27,724 nt of DNA, from NCBI GenBank assembly GCA_934351445.1, contig CAKRIZ010000031.1:1-27724 (forward strand). Direction: 5' to 3'. The position numbers and the translations under genes are program-made. Positions 8,918 to 16,546 of this stretch are shown here, in pieces. Under the pieces are notes generated by a model. That model had not been told where the DNA came from. It saw only the letters and a program-made list of their open reading frames with translations, and did no database searches. How positions within the stretch are numbered: position 1 is the stretch's first letter; each line of letters starts with the position of its first letter. This DNA is from an uncultured Eubacterium sp. (lineage in GTDB: Bacteria; Bacillota; Clostridia; Lachnospirales; Lachnospiraceae).

Positions 8918-9328
8918 TTATGCTCTCTTGATCTCTACAGCCACAGGCTCCGCACCCAGTTCTACGCTGACAGTGAGCTTTCCGCCCAGGCCTGTCGTCA
9001 TTGTTCCGGCATCAGTTCCACCGATCTTCACATCATAAGAAGTCTCTTCCGCCAGACCAATCGTGATCTCCGCATCTTCCGGTCCTTCTACGTTGAAAGA
9101 CACACCGCCATCTACGGCGCGCAGTCCGGTCACTGCTGTTCCGGGAACTGATTCATAGGCAAACACACCGCCCTTTTCAAGCTTCGTGATCTCTTTGAAA
9201 GTCTTTACCTTATACACATCGCCTGCATGTTCAAAGTTATCCAGTTTTGCCTTTGCTCCCAGTGTATAGTCACCAAAGCTGAGGCTGCCATCTGCCTCAG
9301 AACGGATTAATTCGCTTACTGTACTCAT
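8918..9328 (-). CDS. Conserved protein of unknown function, 136 residues
   Basis: I do not recognise a catalytic family. The protein is acidic and beta-rich with no signal peptide or membrane segment. Residues about 1-50 (LIRSEADGSLSFGDYTLGAK and NFEHAGDVYKVKTFKEITKLE) are followed by an alternating, glycine-rich C-terminal half (VSFNVEGPEDAEITIG, GGKLTVSVELG) suggestive of a small beta-sandwich. Similar proteins in Lachnospiraceae are, as I recall, sometimes labelled endosialidase. I see nothing here supporting an enzyme and treat that label as unproven. ATG 9328 has AGGAGG 11 bases upstream. It lies 15 bases before radA and after clpC and is probably cotranscribed with radA. Confidence 0.8.
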   Translation of the reverse strand: MSTVSELIRSEADGSLSFGDYTLGAKAKLDNFEHAGDVYKVKTFKEITKLEKGGVFAYESVPGTAVTGLRAVDGGVSFNVEGPEDAEITIGLAEETSYDVKIGGTDAGTMTTGLGGKLTVSVELGAEPVAVEIKRA

Positions 9329-9344
9329 TGTTTTTATTTTCCTC

Positions 9345-9392
9345 CTAAGTATTTCTGTGATCCATATCTATCATCGGATCACGGAATGTCAT
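9345..9392 (-). CDS. Possible 15-codon leader ORF before the 136-residue gene
   Basis: ATG 9392 is preceded by AAGGAG at good spacing and encodes MTFRDPMIDMDHRNT, ending at TAG (9345-9347). That stop directly abuts the AGGAGG of the next gene, a layout suited to translational coupling. A 7-bp inverted repeat lies inside it. It is too short to judge by composition and may be chance. Confidence 0.35.
   Translation of the reverse strand: MTFRDPMIDMDHRNT
9357..9382. repeat. Inverted repeat GTGATCC / GGATCAC
   Basis: Perfect 7-base arms (9357-9363 and 9376-9382) separated by 12 bases lie in the clpC to 136-residue-gene gap. There is no T-tract. It could be an operator or an mRNA hairpin over the mini-ORF. 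Confidence 0.45.
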
Positions 9393-9406
9393 TTTGCTGT
9401 CTCCTT

Positions 9407-9435
9407 ATTATAAAGGAATTAACATCATTTTTCTA
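9407..9435 (-). promoter_or_regulatory. Possible internal promoter after clpC
   Basis: On the minus strand TATAAT (9407-9412) is a perfect -10, with a poor -35 (TAGAAA) 17 bases upstream that overlaps the clpC stop. It could give extra transcription of the 136-residue gene and radA. Confidence 0.35.
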
Positions 9436-11886
9436 GTTATTTTTTATGTCGAAGGTCAACTCGCCCTTCCTGCATCCGACACGCACCGTATCGCCCTTTT
9501 TGACTTTTCCTGCAAGAATCTCTTCTGCCAGTTGATCCTCTATCTTAGACTGGATCATACGGCGCAGCGGTCGTGCTCCATATTTCGGATCATATGCTTT
9601 CTCCACGATATATGTCTTTGCAGGCTCCGTGATCACCAGCCTGATATCCATCTGCGTCCGGCAGCGCTCTATCAATGTCTTAGACAGAATCGTGACAATC
9701 TGCTTCATGTCATCCTTATTTAACATACGGAATACGATCGTCTCATCGATTCGATTGAGAAACTCCGGCTTAAAAATGCGGGATACATCCTCCATCACCA
9801 GAGATTTCATGCGTTCATAATCCTGCTTCTCATCATCCACAGATGCAAAACCAAGCTTTTTGGGTGCCACGATCGACTGTGCCCCCGCGTTGCTCGTCAT
9901 GATAATAATCGTATTTTTAAAATCAATCCGACGTCCCTGTGAATCCGTGATGCGTCCATCATCCAACACCTGCAGCAAAATATTAAACACATCCGGATGT
10001 GCCTTTTCGATCTCATCAAATAAAATCACAGAATAAGGATTCCGGCGCACTTTTTCACTGAGCTGTCCACCCTCATCGAATCCAACATATCCGGGCGGGG
10101 AACCGATCATTTTTGACACACTGTGCTTTTCCATATATTCAGACATGTCCACACGGATCATCGCCTGTTCATCCCCAAAGATCGCCTCAGCAAGCGCTTT
10201 TGAGATCTCGGTCTTTCCGACACCGGTCGGTCCTAAAAACAGGAACGACCCAATCGGACGGTTCGGATCTTTGAGTCCGACACGGCCGCGGCGTACCGCA
10301 CGCGCTACTGCGCTGACGGCATCCTCCTGTCCAACTACGCGCTTATGCAATGTTTTCTCCAGACGGCGTAACCTGTCTGCCTCACCCTCTGTCAGGCGGC
10401 GGATCGGTATTTTCGTCCATTTGGAGACCACCTCCGCGATCTGGTTCTCATCGACGACGAGCTTCTTACGATTTTTTGCACGCTCCATGCGTTTTTTCTC
10501 TTTTTCGCATGTCTCCTCTGCTTTGGCGCGTTCTTCCATATAATGCGATGCCAGTTCCATATCCCCTGCTGCGATCGCATCCACAAATGCACGCTCCATA
10601 TCTTTGCTCTTTTGCTGCTGTTCCAGCAATTCCTGCGGTGTCCGGCAGACGGACAATCGCAGTCTGGCAGCCGCCTCATCGATCAGGTCAATCGCCTTAT
10701 CCGGCAGATATCGGTCATTGATATACCGCTGTGATAACCGTACTGCAGCCTCCACACCGTCATCTGTGATCGCTACCTGATGATGTTCCTCATAACGGCT
10801 CTTCAGTCCCTGCAATATGGCAATTGCCTGCTCCGTCGTAGGTTCTTCCACTGTAACCGGCTGAAATCTGCGCTCCAACGCGGCATCTTTTTCAATATAT
10901 TTACGATATTCCTCGATCGTTGTCGCACCGATCAGCTGCAGCTCACCACGTGCCAGCGAGGGCTTCAGAATATTGGATGCATCTATGGCACCCTCTGCGC
11001 CTCCCGCACCGATAATCGTATGCAGCTCGTCAATAAATAAAATAATGTTTCCCGCCTGCTGTACCTCGGCAATCACGCGCTTGATACGCTCCTCAAATTC
11101 ACCGCGGTACTTGGATCCAGCCACCATGCCGGACAGATCCAGCGTCAACAGACGCTTCCCTGCCACCGTATCCGGGACTATTCCGTTTACGATGCGCTGT
11201 GCCAGTCCCTCGACAATCGCGGTCTTACCGACACCCGGTTCACCGATCAGGCAGGGATTATTCTTACCTCTGCGGCTTAAAATCTGGATCACCCGCTCGA
11301 TCTCATCTTCCCTGCCGATCACCGGATCGAGTGCCCCATCTCTCGCCAGCTGCGTCAGATCGCGCGAATAGCCATCTAATGTTGCCGTGGCATTTTTTGC
11401 CTTCTTGCCGGATCTGGCATTCTGCCATTCATCCCGGTACTGGGATGAATCCTCACCCATTGCCACTAAAATGTCTATATACAGTTTTTGTCCGCTCACA
11501 CCGAGCGTATTGAGTAGTCTGGATGCAGCGCAGTCGGTCTCCTTGATGATCGCCAGCAGCAGATGCTCCGTTCCAATCTGTTCGCTATGGAAATGCTCTG
11601 CCTCTGTTTCTGCACGCTCCAATACTTTTTGTGTCTTTGGTGAATAGCCGTCACGGTCCATGACCAGGACATCAGAAGAAGGCGCAATCAGATCTTCGAT
11701 CAATTGCACCAGTTTTTCTTCCTCCACACCATTACTCATAAGCACACAGGCTGCCACGCCGCTACCCTCCCGCAGCAGTCCCAGCAGCAGATGCTCGGTT
11801 CCGATATAATTATGGTGCAGACTCCGTGATATTCTGCCTGCCAGAGCCAGCGCTTTTTTGGCCTTGGCTGTATAGGGTCTGTTCAT
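9433..11886 (-). CDS. clpC: ATP-dependent Clp protease ATPase subunit ClpC
   Basis: An AAA+ unfoldase that feeds proteins to ClpP. Domains: a tandem Clp N-domain (1-145; two copies of IGTEHLLL), AAA-1 with Walker [10 protein letters not shown] (215-223) and Walker B ILFIDELH, a UVR-like middle domain (about 405-480, rich in Lys/Glu, [16 protein letters not shown]), AAA-2 with GPTGVGKTE, and the sensor and arginine-finger region FLNRIDE. A KKLGF tripeptide loop after TSNAGA fits the ClpP-docking loop (VGF in B. subtilis ClpC). At 817 residues it is full length. GAGAGG lies about 14 bases before ATG 11886, rather far, but the N-terminus matches the family. It starts 41 bases after the cadherin-like gene. 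No ctsR or mcsAB is in the window. Confidence 0.96.
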   Translation of the reverse strand: MNRPYTAKAKKALALAGRISRSLHHNYIGTEHLLLGLLREGSGVAACVLMSNGVEEEKLVQLIEDLIAPSSDVLVMDRDGYSPKTQKVLERAETEAEHFHSEQIGTEHLLLAIIKETDCAASRLLNTLGVSGQKLYIDILVAMGEDSSQYRDEWQNARSGKKAKNATATLDGYSRDLTQLARDGALDPVIGREDEIERVIQILSRRGKNNPCLIGEPGVGKTAIVEGLAQRIVNGIVPDTVAGKRLLTLDLSGMVAGSKYRGEFEERIKRVIAEVQQAGNIILFIDELHTIIGAGGAEGAIDASNILKPSLARGELQLIGATTIEEYRKYIEKDAALERRFQPVTVEEPTTEQAIAILQGLKSRYEEHHQVAITDDGVEAAVRLSQRYINDRYLPDKAIDLIDEAAARLRLSVCRTPQELLEQQQKSKDMERAFVDAIAAGDMELASHYMEERAKAEETCEKEKKRMERAKNRKKLVVDENQIAEVVSKWTKIPIRRLTEGEADRLRRLEKTLHKRVVGQEDAVSAVARAVRRGRVGLKDPNRPIGSFLFLGPTGVGKTEISKALAEAIFGDEQAMIRVDMSEYMEKHSVSKMIGSPPGYVGFDEGGQLSEKVRRNPYSVILFDEIEKAHPDVFNILLQVLDDGRITDSQGRRIDFKNTIIIMTSNAGAQSIVAPKKLGFASVDDEKQDYERMKSLVMEDVSRIFKPEFLNRIDETIVFRMLNKDDMKQIVTILSKTLIERCRTQMDIRLVITEPAKTYIVEKAYDPKYGARPLRRMIQSKIEDQLAEEILAGKVKKGDTVRVGCRKGELTFDIKNN

Positions 11887-11927
11887 AGTTGTATTAAATT
11901 CCTCTCTCTTTTTCCAATATTACAACA

Positions 11928-13244
11928 TTACAAATCATTCAGATCCAGGATCTCCAGATCGTCATTGTCCTGCTCTGCCTTATGGAATCTCGAAGTTTTC
12001 TCCGGCTTTACAGGTTTTTGTACCTGAACTGCTTTTTCTGTTTTGGGTGTCTTTGCAGCTTTTACAGGCTTCGCGGCGTGCTCCGCTTCCAGAGCCACAG
12101 ATTCCGGTATTTTCAGATCCGGTATCATATCCGTCTGTGCCTCCGGTGCAGCAGACCGCTTATGTACTTTTCTATTTTCTTTTCTATTCTCTGTTCCGGC
12201 AGCTTTCACCGATTTGCCACCGTCGTCATCATCGATTCCGTTTAGTCCCAGCCTGGCATCCTGCTTGAGATCTCTCAGCTTTAGTGCCAGATTCAGTAAT
12301 ACACTGCATACAACCAGTAATAATACCGCCAGAATAATAATCATCCGCGTATATTTTGATTTCTGTGACTGTGACTGCTCATACAGCTTGTTGTATTTAT
12401 CCAGTGATACATAATCACCTTCCGGCATCATGCTTGAAGGGATGTAGGCGTTGCCCTCGTAGATCAGATACCCATTGTCATCAAATGTGACAGCCGCGTT
12501 CTGTTCAGGGTCATTTTCTGCGTCACCTTCTGACTCCGCATCTGAATCAGGATCTGTGATCTCTCCTTCAACGACATCTGTTGTATCCGTGTCTCCATCT
12601 GATGCAGCAGTATCTGCCGGTGTACCGGCTGCCGCTGATGCGCTGCCGCATGTAACGGTGATCGTATAAGTCGTTGTCGTGCCGTTTTCTGCCGATACAA
12701 CAACCTTTACCGTATTTGTACCCGGCGAGAGCGTCTTTGCCCCTGTGACGGATGCGATCACTGCCTTGCTGTCATTTGGCCTGGCCGCGACTGAAATGGC
12801 TGTCACATCCGCATCTACCGTAGCGGTATACGCGTGTGTCCCTGCCGAAAATGCAGGGCTGATACTTCCCGGTGAAATGCCCAGATGTGCCAGACTGCTG
12901 TCTGAAGATCTGGCAGTGCCCGTACCCGAGGTGCTACTTGTAGTGGTACTGCCCGCTGAACTTGAGGAGCTGCTTCCTGAGCTGGTGCTGCTCCCGGAAC
13001 TTGAGGAACTGCTACTGCTGCCGCCGGAAGAACTGCTACTACCACTATTATGTCCACTGTCCGTATCCGTTCCTGCGCCCGGACCTGCCACGGTCTCCTG
13101 ATCACCAGCCTCGAACTCATCATCCACAACATCTGTATCGGATGTCTGTGTCGCATAGACCGCCGTCGGAGCCACCAGACACATGCTAAGTGACATCGCT
13201 GCAATAGTCACAAACATGCCTGTTTTGATTCGTCTATTTTTCAT
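11928..13244 (-). CDS. Secreted/membrane protein with Ser-rich linker and cadherin-like beta-sandwich domain
   Basis: 438 residues. A signal sequence (about 1-31, basic MKNRRIK then hydrophobic, ending VYA) is followed by an acidic stretch and a Ser/Gly/Thr-rich linker (about 63-117). A single cadherin-like beta-sandwich domain follows (about 117-199; LAHLGISPGSISPAFSAGTHAYTA to TYTITVTCG). Next come an acidic linker (about 210-250), a short conserved-looking segment (GYLIYEGNAYIPSSMMPEGDYVSL), one transmembrane helix (301-323) and a basic, Lys/Pro-rich tail (325-438). Topology should put the domain outside and the tail in the cytoplasm. ATG 13244 has GAGGAT upstream. It sits 41 bases before clpC. 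I cannot assign a function. The tail next to clpC might signal to or anchor something, but that is speculation. Confidence 0.85.
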   Translation of the reverse strand: MKNRRIKTGMFVTIAAMSLSMCLVAPTAVYATQTSDTDVVDDEFEAGDQETVAGPGAGTDTDSGHNSGSSSSSGGSSSSSSSSGSSTSSGSSSSSSAGSTTTSSTSGTGTARSSDSSLAHLGISPGSISPAFSAGTHAYTATVDADVTAISVAARPNDSKAVIASVTGAKTLSPGTNTVKVVVSAENGTTTTYTITVTCGSASAAAGTPADTAASDGDTDTTDVVEGEITDPDSDAESEGDAENDPEQNAAVTFDDNGYLIYEGNAYIPSSMMPEGDYVSLDKYNKLYEQSQSQKSKYTRMIIILAVLLLVVCSVLLNLALKLRDLKQDARLGLNGIDDDDGGKSVKAAGTENRKENRKVHKRSAAPEAQTDMIPDLKIPESVALEAEHAAKPVKAAKTPKTEKAVQVQKPVKPEKTSRFHKAEQDNDDLEILDLNDL

Positions 13245-13327
13245 AAGTAATCCTCATAATTAACCCTCTTTTCCTGTCACCTGTCGGTTGGCAAAGAAAA
13301 TGAAGTCCTAACTAGCTGCTTTGTTTC

Positions 13328-13459
13328 GTAACTGTTCAGTACCATCACAGTTACGATGCAAAATCCATGAGAATCGGCTTCGCCGATGGGATTTTGCACT
13401 CCTGTATCACTTTCTTACGCCCTCAGCAGTAAATGCTTCGGGCTGTGCTGAATAGTTAC
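13328..13459 (-). mobile_element. 132-bp MITE-like element, copy A, with 8-bp target duplication
   Basis: The ends GTAACTGTTCAGTA and TGCTGAATAGTTAC are inverted with two mismatches. The perfect direct repeat TTTGTTTC flanks the element (13320-13327 and 13460-13467). It is 132 bp and differs at only two positions from the copy at 25421-25552. Internal hairpins: GTAACTG/CAGTTAC, TGCAAAATCC/GGATTTTGCA enclosing ATCGGC-TTC-GCCGAT, and TCAGCA/TGCTGA. There is no ORF. GTAA tips plus 8-bp duplications are features I associate with the IS66 family. It lies in the 5' untranslated region of the cadherin-like gene, between promoter and start codon. Confidence 0.9.
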
Positions 13460-13481
13460 TTTGTTTCTTTACTTTATGTAT

Positions 13482-13510
13482 ATTGTAAATTTTCTCTGTG
13501 TGGCTGTCAA
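13482..13510 (-). promoter_or_regulatory. Promoter of the cadherin-like gene / clpC group
   Basis: On the minus strand TTGACA (13505-13510), a 17-base spacer and TACAAT (13482-13487) form a near-consensus promoter. Transcription should start near 13475, just before the 132-bp element. The 5' untranslated region is then about 230 bases and contains the whole element. Confidence 0.8.
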
Positions 13511-13548
13511 CCTCTTACCATTTTTTTCATCATCCGATTCTCCGCTTC

Positions 13549-13682
13549 GTTGCTGTTCACTCGTACCTCGTTCCAGTAACGGATTTTGCCGATGCTTCGC
13601 ATTCCAAATCGGCAAAATCTGCTACCACCACTGCATCATACGGCATTTTCAGTTCAGAAAATGCCTACTTGTGAACAGTAGC
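13549..13682. mobile_element. 134-bp sister MITE-like element with imperfect 8-bp duplication
   Basis: The ends GTTGCTGTTCAC and GTGAACAGTAGC are inverted with two mismatches and resemble the ends of the 132-bp element (shared CTGTTCA). Flanks TCCGCTTC (13541-13548) and TCCTCTTC (13683-13690) match 7 of 8. Internal hairpins: GATTTTGCCGAT with ATCGGCAAAATC, and GGCATTTTC with GAAAATGCC. It has no coding content of its own, but the HAD-like gene ends inside it. Confidence 0.72.
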
Positions 13683-14013
13683 TCCTCTTCTGCTCACACC
13701 ATCCCCATGGGCTGATGCTGCGGTCATCAATGTAGATATCCGCATATATTTTTCTGGAATCACTGCCATATCGCTCCGTGATCTGTGGCAGATTCTCATT
13801 GATTGCATCAAAGGTCAGCCCCCATGCCTCACAAAACTGCAGCGCCTCCTCCAGCGCCTGTCCCTGCCTGCAGGTCCATAAAATCAACTGATCCCCATGT
13901 TGCCGCAACTCCTTCAGTATACGGATCAGCCGGCTATTCGCCTCGCCGATCTTCGGATAACAGTCCCTGCACAGCGTTCCGTCAAAATCTACTGCTATCA
14001 TACGTCCACTCAT
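13654..14013 (-). CDS. Small HAD-superfamily hydrolase-like protein
   Basis: 119 residues. HAD motif I is VDFDGTL near the N-terminus, the motif II threonine is in LILWTCRQG, and an acidic pair in IYIDDRS fits the metal-binding motif IV. There is no cap domain, so it is a minimal HAD fold. A role as a phosphatase is possible but the substrate is unknown. ATG 14013 has AAAGGAG 7 bases upstream. Oddity: the repeat element at 13549-13682 overlaps the 3' end, so about the last eight residues (YCSQVGIF) and the stop are encoded by inserted DNA. The catalytic motifs lie before it, so the protein may still be active. It is monocistronic as far as seen. Confidence 0.82.
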   Translation of the reverse strand: MSGRMIAVDFDGTLCRDCYPKIGEANSRLIRILKELRQHGDQLILWTCRQGQALEEALQFCEAWGLTFDAINENLPQITERYGSDSRKIYADIYIDDRSISPWGWCEQKRSYCSQVGIF

Positions 14014-14122
14014 ACGCGCGCTCCTTTCTCTCGTCTGTTTGCCAGGCGTTTGCTGCTCTCAGCCTGTCTCCAGTTTAAACGATGCGCAGTCCAATAAAAC
14101 GGGCTTTAATAAAAACGCGGTC

Positions 14123-14166
14123 AAAAAAATGGAATCCATGATTGCTCATAGACTCCATCTTTTTTG
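14123..14166. terminator. Terminator of the histidine-kinase operon
   Basis: A 13-bp stem with two G-T pairs (14129-14158) closes a GCAA tetraloop on the minus strand and is followed by seven T. Ts also follow on the plus strand, so it may work in both directions. It lies 23 bases after the last kinase gene. Confidence 0.9.
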
Positions 14167-14188
14167 ATTTTTATGTCAGATATCAGGA

Positions 14189-16546
14189 TCATGCCCCAGC
14201 CAGCTGTCTGAGCAGCTGCAACTGCTCCTGTACACCGTCATAGTCAAAATTGTCTACCGCTGTCTGCATCGTTTCCTTCACGTTCTTGAGCAGATCCTTA
14301 TTCTGAAGCTGTACCACCAGGCGGCGGATCTCCTCCATATCAAACTCATCGAGACTCGCCTGCAGATTTGCGCAGAATTCCTTCAACTCATCAAGCGTCA
14401 TCTCCTCTAGCTTCGTCTGTGTCTCCTGCATGCCAAGTGCCTCGATCGTCTTGGCAATGCTCTGATTCTGCTGTATAAAACTCTCCATAAACGGTGCATG
14501 CTCCACATGTACCAGTTCCTTATTTCCTGAACCGGCAGCCTCCTCCAGCGCACGTGCGAGATCCGACAATTCATTTGCACCGATCAGTTTTGATGTACTC
14601 TTGACTGCATGCACGGTAATCTGATAATTTTCCAGATCATCCTGTGCATAAAACTGTTCCAGCTTTTGCTTTTTCTCCTCATACTCTGCCAGATATAGTT
14701 TCAGGTTATTCAGATATTCCTCCTGATCACCACCTGCATAACGCAAGCCGTCATCCGCTGCGATACCGTCGATCGGAGGGATACACAACTCCTCCATATA
14801 ATCTACGCTCTCCGTCTCCGGGATCTTCAGATACTGCGGCGGCAGATACTGACACAATAACCGTTCCAGATGCTCACCCTGAATCGGCTTTGCCAGATAA
14901 TCATCAAACCCATGCTCCAGATAGAACTCCCGCGCGCCACTGACCGCATTTGCCGTGAGCGCGATGACTTTTGTATTTTTATTCGGATAATCCTTCAGTT
15001 CACGCATGCGCTCTAAGCACTGCACGCCGTCCATATTTGGCATCTTGTGATCCAGAAAGATCATATCATACGGCTTTTTCATAATCATATTCAGACATTC
15101 CATGCCACTGTCTGCCGTATCGATCTGAATGCGTGTCTTTTTGAGCAGCCCCTTACATACTTCCAGATTCATGTGCGTATCATCTACCACGAGAATCTTC
15201 GCATCCGGAGCCTGAAAGCTCTCCTGATAGTGTGCCGTATCCCTGAGTGCCCGCTCGTATATCGCCTTATAATCACCGATCGGTGCATCATCCACGATCT
15301 TTTGCTGCAGACCAAAGAAAAATGCACTGCCGCGTCCATACTCACTGTCTAACATCAGCTTGGAATCCATCAGCTCCAGCAGCTGTTTGGACAACGCCAG
15401 CCCAAGGCCGGTGCCCTCGATGCCCCGGTTTGCCGCCTCATCCACCCGCTGGAATGTTGCGAACAGTTTTTCCTGATCTTCTTTGCGGATACCAATTCCT
15501 GTGTCAACAACTGCGACATCCAGACGCACATAGGATGTATCCGGCAATCTCGTACTGCGGATCTTCAGCGTAATGGATCCCTCTCTCGTGTACTTCACCG
15601 CATTCGTCAGCAGGTTGGTAATAATCTGGCGGATGCGCACTTCGTCGCCGTACAGCTCACATGGGATCTGCTCATCGATATCCAGCTTTAGTTCCAGTCC
15701 TTTTTCCTGCGCCCGCGGCTGGATCATATTCATCAGGTCATTGAGCAGGGAACTGATCTGATAGGTCGTATCAATGATCTCCATCTTTCCAGACTCTACT
15801 TTGGAAAAATCCAGAATATCATTGATCAGCGCCAACAGGCTCTTGCTCGCGTTTTTGATATTTCCGGCATAGCGCTGGATCCGCCGTTCCCTGCTCTCCC
15901 GGAGGATCATCTCGTTCATGCCAATGATCGCATTGATCGGTGTCCGGATCTCATGTGATATATTCGCCAGGAAACTGCTCTTGGCCTGGTTCGCAGCCTC
16001 AGCCGAGAGTTTTTCCTTCTGGCTCTCAAAATAATGCTGCCGGATCTCCCTGCCGTGACGCACAACCAATATCGCAAAAATGGTCATAAACAGATATTCT
16101 ATCGTATAACCGGCCAGTACAAAGCCGACCGCACGCGAATATAAAAAGGCAATCATGCATAGGTATCCGGCGATCGAGGTCATTGTCGTGAGCAGCCAGT
16201 CCATATAGACACATGACAACAGCGGAATCGCAAAATACGTCAGATAGATACCGATACTCGGACTCACCGATGCTGCCCCTACCATCAGCTCCAAATATAA
16301 TAGCTGCATATATTTTGCTGCTGCGATATGTCCCCGCCGGATCAGAAACTCTACCAGAATCCAGCATCCGATCAGATAAATGCCCCAGAATATGCACGCT
16401 TCTGTTGAAATAGTAAAAACATTCCATCGTGTAAGCAGGTACAAGAGCGGTCCGATCAGAAATGTCAGCCTGACCACTTTATGAATGCCCAGCGTCACCT
16501 GCATATCATGCTGATGCATGTATTCCTGTTCATATTGCTCATCCAT
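14189..16546 (-). CDS. Membrane hybrid histidine kinase (HisKA-HATPase-REC-HPt), second of two
   Basis: 785 residues. About six transmembrane helices (about 25-165) have little extracellular loop. They are followed by HisKA with phospho-His in FLANISHEIRTPINA (about H198), HATPase (NLLTNAVKYT, VDTGIGI, EGTGLGLAL), a receiver with VVDD and phospho-Asp in FLDHKMPNMDG (about D499), and an HPt domain with HAVKSTSK (about H646). The last 100 residues form a tail related to that of the neighbouring kinase. No output domain is present, so phosphate must pass to another regulator or feed back. A longer frame starts at TTG 16561. ATG 16546 has GGAGGG 8 bases upstream and overlaps the previous stop as ATGGATGA, indicating translational coupling. 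The ligand is unknown. Confidence 0.93.
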   Translation of the reverse strand: MDEQYEQEYMHQHDMQVTLGIHKVVRLTFLIGPLLYLLTRWNVFTISTEACIFWGIYLIGCWILVEFLIRRGHIAAAKYMQLLYLELMVGAASVSPSIGIYLTYFAIPLLSCVYMDWLLTTMTSIAGYLCMIAFLYSRAVGFVLAGYTIEYLFMTIFAILVVRHGREIRQHYFESQKEKLSAEAANQAKSSFLANISHEIRTPINAIIGMNEMILRESRERRIQRYAGNIKNASKSLLALINDILDFSKVESGKMEIIDTTYQISSLLNDLMNMIQPRAQEKGLELKLDIDEQIPCELYGDEVRIRQIITNLLTNAVKYTREGSITLKIRSTRLPDTSYVRLDVAVVDTGIGIRKEDQEKLFATFQRVDEAANRGIEGTGLGLALSKQLLELMDSKLMLDSEYGRGSAFFFGLQQKIVDDAPIGDYKAIYERALRDTAHYQESFQAPDAKILVVDDTHMNLEVCKGLLKKTRIQIDTADSGMECLNMIMKKPYDMIFLDHKMPNMDGVQCLERMRELKDYPNKNTKVIALTANAVSGAREFYLEHGFDDYLAKPIQGEHLERLLCQYLPPQYLKIPETESVDYMEELCIPPIDGIAADDGLRYAGGDQEEYLNNLKLYLAEYEEKKQKLEQFYAQDDLENYQITVHAVKSTSKLIGANELSDLARALEEAAGSGNKELVHVEHAPFMESFIQQNQSIAKTIEALGMQETQTKLEEMTLDELKEFCANLQASLDEFDMEEIRRLVVQLQNKDLLKNVKETMQTAVDNFDYDGVQEQLQLLRQLAGA

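Noticed and set aside
8918..9328. Endosialidase annotation for the 136-residue protein
   Set aside because: It is far too short for a glycosidase, with no signal peptide and no catalytic motif seen.
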